From NCBI GenBank assembly GCA_951394405.1, contig OX596336.1:1-64000 (forward strand): a DNA stretch of 64,000 nt. The letters are read 5' to 3'. Origin of the DNA: Coprinellus micaceus. Taxonomy: Eukaryota > Basidiomycota > Agaricomycetes > Agaricales > Psathyrellaceae. Both the position numbers and the translations under genes were made by a program. Under the pieces are notes generated by a model. The model was not told the DNA's origin and made no database searches. It saw nothing but the letters and a program-made list of their open reading frames with translations. Below, in pieces: positions 50,601 through 60,034 of the stretch; position 1 is the first letter of the stretch, and each line of letters begins with the position of its first letter.

Positions 50601-53600
50601 TCGTGAGTCCGGGTGAAATTGCATGGACTAGCCAATGAGCACACCTCCTGAGTGGGAAAGCTGAGACGATGTCCATGCGCAAGTAAAAGATCAGAGGGGC
50701 GTACCTTGGATGATATATGCCTAGCCAAGGCAACGGAATTGGGGCCCCTCTTTTTGCTTCCCCACCCCACCACCCACCGCCCACATCACAGTCTACCGGT
50801 CTCAAGCATGCAGCATGCGAGCAAGCGCAAGAACCCCACCCCGGATGTCGAGGCCAAAGCCCCGGTTCGAGCTTCGAGCAGGGCAGCTGCTCAGGCGGCA
50901 AGGCGAGTTTTGACTACTGACCCCCCTGTCAAGAAGATCAAAGTTAGCAAGGCCGATGCTGAGGCCACTCGCGCCGCTGCTGCAGCAGCAGCAGAGGAAA
51001 CGAGGCAGGACGATATCAAGACCATCGCAGCCACTGAAGACCAGATTCGTCGAGAGCAAAAGGAAGAGCAGCAGAATGCCAACCGACCTGATCTTCAGAC
51101 CTTTGCGAGCTATGTGCCTCCCATGATCGTTTGTGCCCCATCCAAACATTACCTTCATGGTACTAACTCTATAATTATTTTTTTAGCTGCAAGCTAAAAC
51201 TAGTGTGGACGATGTCAACGTACCGCTTGGAGACATGGCCATCGAAGGCCCGGATGACTCCATCGATCAAGATTATGTGCCGTCCGATGGCCACGACGAC
51301 GATGCCTCCATGGCAAGTGCCAATTCTGAAGATCTCTTCTCTGATGAAGAGAAGCGCGCCCAGTACAAGGAAATGAAGGCAAAGCTGCAGAAGAAAAAGA
51401 AGGAGAAGGTTCGTCAGGGCATTCATCGACGGCCTCGCAGAAATACACGACTCACTCGTACTTCAGAAGATCAAGGGCGAGTTGCGCAGCAAGATCACCC
51501 AAGCACGCAAGGTGAAACCCAACGTCCCATATTCTGCAAGGGATGACAATGGGGACGCGAAAGAGGAAGTGGCCGTCGACGTCAAGAAGCAGAAGTGGGT
51601 TCACCGTCCTCGCCTATCTCGGACTGTTTGTCGTCGTTGACACCAGTTGATCATTGATTCTCTAGGAAGACGACAGCCTTGGAAGGGTTTCGCAAGGGCT
51701 GGGACAAGCCTCCGAAGCCCACAACTGCTGCTGTCGCTGCCAAGGCCCCGGGCACCAACCCAGGTGTCCCCGTTCGAACCTCAAGGTCCGAACGAGCGTC
51801 CCTCGGCAATACCTTAGCCAACACGCATACGACAACCCCCGTTCCCGCGCCCACCAAACCCGTTGCACGTATCGTCTCGAAGCGGCCGGCGCAGGCCATC
51901 GAAGACGACGTTGACCCGGAGCCAGGGTTCAGCGATGAGAAACCCGTGGTAGTCGCTGCCGCTAGAGCTTCGAAGGCCACAGCTCTTCCTCAGGCGAACG
52001 GCACCGCTGCTGTGAGTCTCTGTCCATTGCTCGCTTGACCGTGCTAATCTGTTATAGATGGGGCTCAAAACAAAGAAGATCCAGATCTCCGACGAGACTA
52101 AGGAATCAGCAGTTCCCGGGAAGAGGAACTACTCGAAGAAGGACTTACCACTTGACGGCGTACCGAACGGAATTCAGAAGTGGCAGCAAGGGGTGATGCC
52201 CACTGTGCTTGCATGGGTTTGCACAGTTCCGAATTCCTTCGACGTCAACAGCCACCCGGACTTTTCAGGCGTGGTTTCTGATGCATGGGAGGAGGTTTAT
52301 GACGGGGATGCTGCCTTTTCGGATGTCGTTGTACACGTCGTGAGTTCTAATTCGTCGGAGCGCTCTCATCACTAATATCCATGACCTCCAGGCTGGAGCC
52401 GCAGTCCGTACGTGGAGGAGCAAGATCGGCAAAGAGGCACTCGATGTTCTTCGCGACCACTTTGAAGGTCAACAATTCCGCAAGCAAGAGGCGCGTGCAA
52501 AGTTCGTCCGTGATCAGTTAGACGATTGCCGTTACATCTATGAAGATCCGGTGAACAAGGTGAGAGTCGCTTTCGTATCACGTTCGCTCGCTCATTCAGA
52601 TATTCTGGACTTTCAGACAGGGGCCTATCGTGCTCCATTGCTACTTCAAGTCTATGCTTACCACCTGGGGCTCATCGAGGGCAAAACGGATGCTTGGTAC
52701 GGTGACGCAATTGGCGCTCTTGCTTTTGCAGCCACTGCGGTGAGTGTTGCTTTCATATACATCAATTGTCCACCCACACCATCCTAGCTCGAGCGTGCTT
52801 TGAAACTCTGGAAGGGTGGTGTCGAAGTCACCCTTAAAGACCGCAAGAATTTCGTCCGCAAGCCGTGGTCCGACCGTGTCGATTTCCATCTCCAAGGTCT
52901 CACCAAGTTCAAAGAGTCTCATTGGAGGAAGGTTGAGCTAGCCGCAGCGCCGTTCGTGACGGCAGGTGTTGGCCTAGGTGAAGGGGAGGACGACGACGAC
53001 GACCATGTTGGATGCCAGGTTGTGGTAAACATCTCCAGCGATGAGGAGTAGATTGCGGTTTGTCTTTGTTCCCCCGCCGTGTGCTGCTCGATGCTCGTTT
53101 TGCCGCTTGCCGCTTCAACAGCTGCTGCCTTAGTTCGTCCCCCACTCAGTTTTACTCTTATCCTACTTCGTTTACTATTATTACCATTAAACTACCCAAA
53201 AACATTACTCCTACTTGACGTTATATACTCAATTACCTATTCACCAATATAGAGCTGCTTGCCGATCACTGGAATCGTAGTGCCCCGAGGACGCCATCAA
53301 CGGGTTTATACCGACGTGCAGCCGTGGCATGCATGCCACCATGAGGCGCGCTCCCATTGTGGTGCGTCGTGCTGCACGACCCACACAGACCCATTGTGGT
53401 GCACATATTTGGCTGCCGCCACGAACGGTTCTGACGAGACGCGGGTGGTTATGGCGGCACGCCGGTCGTGCGGGTGTGCCAGGCGTGTGGCACAGCTGCC
53501 ACAACCTCAGCGCATTGCTGATGTACGCACTCGGATGAAGCTTCCGTTTCTATGCTTAAAGTACATCACCATCGTCCAGTAGTTCGAATTATCCTCCTTG

Positions 53601-54036
53601 AATCGACACGTCGTACAGGTAGCGATAGATGAGAGGTCATTCGCGGGTTCCATCGTGATGTTGAACCTAGAGACGGGTGAGTTTAGCCGAACACGAGCAT
53701 AGGTCGGGGCGAATGGGGTGTGCGGTACGTACGCATTCTAATTGTCCAACCGAAAGAAGTCAATAGGGATGAGTGGTGCAAGGGGCGAGCGAGGAGAGGG
53801 AACGTACCCCTCCGACGATCTGGTGAAGATGAGGAGAAACCTGACCTGGTGTAACAAGCCTGGCGTAGAGTCGTTACTCGAGAAAGACCGACGTAGATAG
53901 AGTGGTAGACCCACGGATCGAGACGTTCGGTAACGAGTTGAGAGCACGGGAAGCGGAGCGTGCGGAACTGGGCGTTGACGAGGCGCAGGGAGGTGAGGCC
54001 AGCGACGAGCGCCAGGTGCTTGAGTTTCACCGCCAT
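44684..54036 (-). CDS. Secreted DUF1996 protein, gene split by a transposon in intron 4
   Basis: Nine exons join in phase: 54036-53915, 53859-53808, 53737-53733 (5 nt), 53666-53531, then after the transposon 45930-45820, 45657-45455, 45388-45349, 45280-45087, 45017-44684. They give 398 residues. A signal peptide ('MAVKLKHLALVAGLTSLRLV') is followed by DUF1996 marks: 'LVTPGQVSPHLHQIVGGNAF', 'CTTCRFKEDNSNYW', 'GFRMRVGNP', 'CWDGVNLDS', 'SHVAH' and 'GYGHHADYVFGWEGDAL'. DUF1996 proteins are secreted fungal proteins of unknown function. Intron 4 is 7,600 nt, of which 7,471 is the transposon. Its GTGCGT donor and CCAG acceptor both survive. The last exon is unsure past about 44,830: its tail looks non-family, and a GTGCGT at 44,829 may start another intron. 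Confidence 0.85.
46053..46087 (+). repeat. Left terminal inverted repeat of the transposon
   Basis: Begins CATCAGCAACCTACTCGG and continues into a GTGTGGCGGGCGTG-rich subterminal region. Matches the complement of 53,490-53,523. Confidence 0.75.
46387..49754 (-). CDS. Plavaka-family transposase, apparently intact
   Basis: Nine exons (49754-49433, 49374-48860, 48808-48604, 48546-48318, 48265-48130, 48068-47893, 47829-47733, 47684-47111, 47045-46387) join in phase into 970 residues with no stop or shift. An N-terminal C2H2 finger ('CLVAGCPRTF' ... 'HMNTRH') is followed by family segments: 'PYVEVDGKGDRRWSDFMSG', 'LAGIVQGWCPK', 'LWDEYGID', 'PFTRDFPRADI', 'SSDLLHQVIKGTFKDHLVTW', 'RFKQWTGDDSKALMK' and 'GLCSSITESRHITAVKKPWR'. 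The protein should bind the element ends and catalyse cut-and-paste transposition in the nucleus; the acidic catalytic residues were not assigned. The open frame suggests recent insertion. Confidence 0.92.
49969..50492 (+). CDS. Possible small transposon-borne gene with a basic motif
   Basis: Starting from an ATG at 49,969, a short frame runs to a GTGAGT at 50,102. After two further candidate introns a frame at about 50,279-50,492 reads 'SPKRKRTQPEK' (a nuclear-signal-like cluster), then a Glu/Thr-rich repeat and 'QRQEWLEL'. The phases of the middle exon do not close cleanly. It lies between the two divergent transposon genes. It may be an accessory gene or chance; no family recognised. Confidence 0.3.
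50808..53051 (+). CDS. Transposon-encoded partner protein of unknown function
   Basis: Eight exons (50808-51159, 51194-51408, 51467-51594, 51666-52011, 52058-52339, 52392-52559, 52617-52739, 52788-53051) join in phase into 625 residues. The N-terminal half is low in complexity: Ala/Lys/Glu-rich with basic clusters ('KKIKVSK'), an acidic tract, a Lys run ('KLQKKKKEKK'), then a Pro/Thr/Ala linker. The C-terminal half is a compact domain with 'IQKWQQGVMPTVLAWV', 'GAYRAPLLLQVYAYHLGL' and 'GDAIGALAFAATALERAL', and ends in an acidic tail ('SSDEE'). It looks like a nuclear protein with a helical domain found in basidiomycete-specific families; I cannot name it. Being divergent from the transposase within the same terminal repeats, it is probably part of the element. 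The exon 2 acceptor could be 51,186 rather than 51,193. Confidence 0.8.
53490..53523 (-). repeat. Right terminal inverted repeat of the transposon
   Basis: Read on the minus strand it begins CATCAGCAATGCGCTGAGG and continues to TTGTGGCAGCTGTG. The first 9 bases equal the left end. Confidence 0.75.
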
Positions 54037-55441
54037 CTTGAACGAAGAACAGGGGAAGCCGACAAGCGCAGTGGGAGTTGTGGGCATATGTTCTTATACA
54101 TACCGCCTACGTAGGGTAGAGAGGAAGAAGTTCGCCCTGAGAGCTTAACCGATTGAGACGCCAATCTGAAAAGAGAAGACGCGACGATCAATCGTCGCAG
54201 GAGAGAGGTGGGCATTGGAGCAAAGAAGCGCCCGCGAGAACCCCGAGGTTCAACAACGGCAAAACATTGTGCATGATCCGTTATGGCGGTTGATGAGGAC
54301 TCGTGCAAGAGTTACTCGAGTTGCGTTGAAACGAATGGCGATGTAGCTCTCGGTGGAGATGATGGGCGTGGTGAAAGAGCGGGCGCCTTGGTTTCGCTGG
54401 CACGCTTTGACCTACTGTTCAATCTCCGACTGATCTAATCTAATCTCGCCGATCTCGCCCCACCCTCCAGGCAGAAGGCGGGGAAGGCGACTGTGTTCTC
54501 CCCCGCTAAGTACTACGAGCTGATTAAAATGTGACTGGTACCGCGTATCCCGCCCCCAGCCAACGATTAGCGCCTAAGCAAGATAGGGGCTCCGACCAAC
54601 GGCGGGCCATGCCGGCCGTCGGTAATTGCCGAGGAGGCTAGCCCATACGCATTAAGTTGTCTGTTCACTAACCACCACCACCACGTCTGCGCAAATGTAG
54701 ATCGCCTTGAAGTCACCTTTCCCCGTTCCCCTCCTCCAATCCTCTCTTGCTTTGGAGAGGGCTACTCATGGGATCCCCGATAGATCGTGGTTGGGTTGGC
54801 ATGATCCTCCCCCATTGAAGGGTTCTGGTCCGGTACACAGATATCCCCTCCAAGGCGGCCTGGAAATCACCACAAGAGGCGGACAATACCCTCTCTTCAA
54901 TCGATTCCGTTGTATTCATCCGGTCAGATGAGGACGCTGACAGGGGGGAGAAATGAACACTGTGGTGAGTCGTGACCCAGACACGCCGAAGCGAGTAGTG
55001 AGACGGGCGCTACCGAGAGGCGGCGCCGAGGGATCCCACTGTCTCCAGGTCAACAGAGCCCGTCGACGGTGTTGCTCACGCAGTACTATGGGAAACCATT
55101 CAACCGTTCACTGTGGTACATGATGAATCTGTTTGTTTTTTTTTACCACAAGCCGATTCTTCTGCGAGACGGTCCCCCCTTTCCTTCGATTTGATCCCTC
55201 CAGACACATCTCACGGTTCTTTACGCACTTGGATTCTGTTGAACGGCTGTCGCATCGTCAATTCAACGCTCCACCCCATTGAAAACGTCAATGCAATTTG
55301 GGGTGACACGAATTCAACGGTTTACAACAGAAGATGATTGACTTGAGTGGTGCCGAACAGAAAGTGTCCCGTATCATCCAAGCTGCCAAACCCCTCCCTC
55401 GGCGTCATCTTTCACAAACCCTGTTCCGAACTTTGGAAGTC
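54037..55441. other. Intergenic region between divergent DUF1996 and protease genes
   Basis: It holds the 5' flanks of both genes. A segment at 54,670-54,803 (from AACCACCACCACCACG to ATAGATCGTGGTTGGGTTGG) has a diverged second copy at 57,845-57,952, on the other side of the protease gene. No gene is seen. Confidence 0.55.
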
Positions 55442-55448
55442 TATATAA
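55442..55448 (+). promoter_or_regulatory. TATA box of the first subtilase gene
   Basis: TATATAA lies 95 bp before the ATG at 55,543, almost the same spacing as in the peroxygenase gene. Confidence 0.6.
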
Positions 55449-55542
55449 CGGAGCCGGCGGTAGAACACAATCATCGACAAACCCCTTGTCGACGTTCTCT
55501 CTCGCTCGCACACGCTCGCGTACCTTACAGTCCTTACCCACC

Positions 55543-57496
55543 ATGAAATCACTCACACTCCTTATCACTCTCTCTACGCTCGCCATCTCGGCCGTACTCT
55601 CTGGGCCCACGCCCGTTTCGGTTCCAATCGAGGCATACGATGGCGAGAACAGCGGTCGGCACATCGTCACCCTCGAGCCCAACGCCGCTCGAACGTCGAT
55701 CCTGAGCAAGGTCGGCTCGCTGCTCGCTGGAAAGCAGGGCATGGGCATCACTCACGAATGGGATACCATTCTCAATGGCTTCGCTGGTGAGTAGAGAGTC
55801 TACCGTCTATAGGGCGTCTGGTCCTTAATCCGAACGTTTCAGGTCGCTTCGACAGCGAAACACTGGCTGCACTTCAGACGACACCGGGCGTTGCGTCCAT
55901 TGCTGAAGATGGAATCGTCCACACGTCTGGTGTTGGCATTACGCAGTACGTCCTCATACGCCCCTCGTCAGTACGATGCTTACCTGTGAACATCTTAGAA
56001 CGGACGCACCATGGGGTCTTGCTCGCCTCAGTTCTAATCGGTGCCTCGGATGCCTTGACCAGTAAGCCCCTGGTATGTTCTCCGAAAGTATCCGTTGTTC
56101 ATTCTCTCGGAAGACAAGCCACCCACAACTACACCTACGTCCCACTAATGGGCCAGGGGTCGATATCTACATCATCGGTATGCTCTTCCGTCCTCATGAT
56201 TTCACTGCACCAGACTGACGTCGTCTCAGATACGGGTATCCGCACCACTCATGTACGTTCTCCACCCCGCCATTCTCCAGGAATTCTGACCCTTGTCTCT
56301 AATTGCGAATGTAGGAAGACTTTGGGGGGAGAGCACGGTGGGGGAAGACTTTTGGTGGTTACAAGTACGCTGAATCTCCACGTTATAGCGCCTATGCTGA
56401 CTATTTCCCAGTGATACGGACGGTAATGGGCACGGTACACACTGCGCGTAAGTACCCGAGGGTGCCTACCCAACCTCGCATCGCTTTACAGAAGAACACC
56501 CCGCCTACTGATTCCTGTCTGTAGGGGAACTGCTATTGGGAATAGATATGGCGTTGCGAAAGCTGCCGGCGTTTATGCGGTCAAGGTCTTAAGCGATCAA
56601 GGGTCGGGGTCCACTGCAGACGTGTATGTGTCCTCGATTTGCCTCTTCAGTGTACTCCTCTGATTCGTATTCCAGTATTAGTGGCATGCAGTACGCGATG
56701 AACGAGGCGAAGCGAAGCGGCAGGCCCAGTGTTGCTTCCATGTCCCTCGGAGGAAACGCAAATTCTGCAATGGATGATGCGGCTCGGAATGTACGTTGAT
56801 CTCTCAACCTGGCCCTGGCATGAAGAAACGAATAGCTACTCACGTATGGCGTTCTGTATTGTCCACAGCTCGTCAGAAGTGGAGTCCATGTGGTAGTCGC
56901 TGCTGGAAACAATAACGGGGACGCCAAGTACAAATCCCCGGCTCGCGTCGAAGAGGTCATCACCGTTGGAGCGAGCACTATTCTCGACGAACGGGCCTCG
57001 TTTTCTAACTTTGGGTCGGTAGTCAATGTATTCGCTCCTGGGCTCAACGTGATCGGTACCTGGAATGAGAACGATACTGTGAGCACTTCCTCTTCTTTGT
57101 ATGCGTGGGGGTCGCCTAATACCGAAGCTACTAGACTACAAAAATGCTCTCAGGAACTTCGATGGTACGTCCATATCCCTATTCGAGACCACTTCAGGTT
57201 AATCTCGTAACACTCGAGCTGACTGCGTCGTTAGGCCACCCCTCATGTCGCTGGGCTTGTCGCCTATTTCCTTTCGCAAAACAAAACTATGACTCCGTTC
57301 GACATGTCCCAGAAGGTCAAGGGAATGTCTCTCGATGGGTTACTCAATCCCTTTTCACTGCGTAAGTGCCTTATATCAAATTTCGGGAGGGCGGCGGTAT
57401 CTAACCGAGGGGGCATTTGTAGCCAAGAACACCGGCACGGTGAATTCGGTCGTGAACAACGGGTTCCCTCTCCTAGAGCTACCCTACGTAGGCTGA
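55543..57496 (+). pseudogene. Proteinase-K-like subtilase (S8A) with an apparent one-base deletion
   Basis: The exons encode a signal peptide ('MKSLTLLITLSTLAISAVLS'), an I9 propeptide ('RHIVTLEPNAARTSILSKV' ... 'LNGFAG') and a subtilase core with all catalytic residues: Asp in 'DTGIRTTH', His in 'DGNGHGTHCAGT', oxyanion Asn in '[10 protein letters not shown]', Ser in 'LSGTSMATPHVAG'. Exon boundaries keep phase except in the exon from 56,114. There the frame runs 'THNYTYVPLMGQG', but the next part, 'VDIYIIDTG', is one frame over; a G seems missing from the GGGG at 56,156-56,159. Using an acceptor 6 nt later (ending at 56,119) would rescue the frame but replace about 14 residues with unrelated sequence. 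Mutation, sequencing error and alternative splicing are all possible. Confidence 0.8.
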
Positions 57497-60034
57497 TATG
57501 TTTCTTTATTATTTGAAACATTGTTGATACCCTGACATCCGCAATACGAGAGTAGATATCTGTAATATACCCGGCCGTTCCGAATGAACACTTGCGCCAT
57601 TCGAACGTTGTTTGGACTGTGGGGGTGGTAAAAAGGTGTTGTGATGAAGTGTGAAGAAACGAGTGGGGATCAGGCAAGGGCATGAAGCGTGCTTCGGTGT
57701 CTCGAGAGACTGTTTTATGCTCAGGTATCCACAATGAGATCGCAATGAGGGCAAGATAGGGGCCTTTCGGCAAATTCCGAACATCCCTGTCGGACATCGC
57801 CGACATGCGATAAGGACGTGCACATTACTTTGCTTCTCTTCCCTCAACCACCACCACCACGCAGATGTGGATCGCTTGGAATTTGCCTCGGATCCTGTCC
57901 ATTTCCTCTCTCGTTCGGGGCCTACCGATAGATTGTGGTTGAGCTGGCGTGAGACCAGGATTGACTCGGGGCGGAGGCCGGTAGGTTCGCCGTGTGGGGT
58001 CTATCTCTCGAACAGACTCACCCCGGCCTCCGCCTCTGCGTCGTCCTCGTCTCCATACCTCTCATTTCTCATTTCTATCAGAATGGCGCACATACTGGGA
58101 CCGCCCTCCACTCTACCGTGTCGCGATGGCCCAGATTGCGCTCTAACGTTGCGCTCTGTGTTAAGTAATACTTTACGAGCGCTCGGCATTCCTAGGTCAT
58201 GGTAGAATGGATCGTGCCTCTCGAGACGCGTGAACCTTTCCCTCTTTCGTGTCACTTTGGTTTCGGCTTGAGATCATGCTGGGATCTGGACTACGTCAAA
58301 GGATCGATGTTTGCTCGAAGTCCCGCCTTCGTTTGGTTCTCCATCTTTCGAATTCGCCTCGATCCCACAGACCTCCTTCTACTCTTCTATCGTCCTTGAT
58401 TCCTACAACTTTCATGGGTCTTCTTTCAGAACCATACTTCCCTCCTCGAGCAAACGCACCAGCCACCCTCGATCGAGCTGCGACAGGGATCTCCTCGGTG
58501 TTGGGTCATCACCAAGTGGCGATCCACCCTATCGGTGTCTAATTTCGTCAGAGTCTGCTGGTTCGGTAGTGCATCTGAGGAGGGACGAATCTCACCCTCC
58601 CGTCGATCGAGTACAAACTCTACACTGGTTCTCGCACGAGCATCCTCGATCGACATTGTTTGCCAGTTATGCCTGGAGTTTCAGAGAATCCGCACTCGAA
58701 GAGCGGATGTCACTGATAGGAGGTGCTTGCCTTAGTGTCGGGATCCACCGCGCAGTCCCCGATAGACTCGAGGGTCTCGTTGACTTCGCTATGGGCGTTG
58801 AGGGTCCCTTCGCGCACGATATTCAACTGCCCTGACGTGCCCCCTTCGAACGGGGCCCCTATGGTTTAGGCTCCGTGTTCTGTCCCCTTCCACGACCTTT
58901 TACTCGGCGCCGCATCCCCCACCCTACCTAGATCTTTCCCTCTTTCTCCATTCCGCTCTCCGACTCTTCGTCCCCCTCGTTATCCCTCCCCCATTTCTTT
59001 CGTACCGGGACGCTCCCCTCTCGTGGTCGAGGATGCCTCGATAGGAGCGGAGGATGGGTGAGACGATATTGAGAGTTGGGGCTGGGAGTGCGAGACGGGC
59101 GATTTGGACGGTCGCTCGACCCTTGATAGATATCCATTCGTTTCGGAGTTATGATTTTCATCGATTCCGTTCCAGGTCAGGTTTTCGAGTCTTGTCGACT
59201 TACCTCCAACGCTCGCTTCGAGATTGCGCCTCTCATCTCCAAATACAGGCACTTCCCTCCCGCACGCGAGGGTCACCCCTGCTTTCGTTCGATCTCATTC
59301 GTTCGGCCGTACAGCTTTTCCCATTCTCCTTGCGATGCGTCGCCTTGGCCGTCGCACGTCTTCTTCGTGTTTCCTCCTAAACTACATGTTTGTTTTCGGT
59401 GTCTCGCCCCCGACCGTTGCGCCCTTCGGTTGGTTGGGCGATTCCTCAGTTCGCGTTGGACGTCTGCGATGGGGTGCCTTGTAACTCGCAGTACCCTGGC
59501 GTATCCAATTTGGCTCTTGTAGATATGTGGTTCTGGGACCCATACGTCCTACCATTCTCCGTTCCTCAGGTGAATACCCGCTTCCTCGGACGTTGAGTGT
59601 CCCCGCGTCGACCGAATTGGTCAGTGGTTAGGGGCGACCCGCTCCTGTAGGTAGGAATCTAAGTAGAAATCACTGTTCTCCCTGGCCTGGAGACATCGAC
59701 TGTGCCGAAGCTTGTACAGTTCCCAATCTCGTAGCAAAAGAATGTGTGTAATCTGAACCACCGATTGCATCTACAATCGTACTTTACAGAGTCGGAGTCG
59801 AACATGTTTGCGGTTGCTCAAAATCGAGTGTGGGCAAGCTCACTTGGACTCCGTCGAATACATACTGGGATAGACTTCGAAAAGACACGCTGGACGAAAG
59901 CATAAGAGGAAGACTACTGTGACTCAGTATCGCAGGGTATTTATTTCTGGCAGTAGAGACAGCGGTACGATAGTTAACAAAGAGTGATGATAGCAGAAGC
60001 AAAGAGCAAGCAAGGTGATTGAGGGTCCCCCCCG
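57497..60034. other. Intergenic region between two convergent subtilase genes
   Basis: No gene is seen. It starts with a diverged copy (57,845-57,952) of the segment found upstream of the first subtilase; the rest is pyrimidine-rich with short frames only. Confidence 0.55.

Larger units (their letters stand above)
46053..53523. mobile_element. Complete 7.47-kb Plavaka-type DNA transposon
   Basis: The two ends start with the same inverted 9 bases, CATCAGCAA, and similarity continues over about 34 bp (14 of the next 25 bases). Both ends are flanked by TA, a likely 2-bp target duplication. Inside are a minus-strand transposase gene (46,387-49,754) and a divergent plus-strand gene (50,808-53,051). 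The flanking sequence on each side belongs to one intron of the DUF1996 gene, which fixes the insertion limits independently of the repeats. Plavaka elements are a basidiomycete group related to CACTA/EnSpm and described alongside KDZ transposons. Confidence 0.88.

Noticed and set aside
51409..51466. Apparent frameshift in the transposon partner gene, where another frame reads 'FVRAFIDGLAEIHDSL'
   Set aside because: The 58 bases are a normal GTTCGT...TTCAG intron whose removal keeps phase; the open alternative frame is chance.
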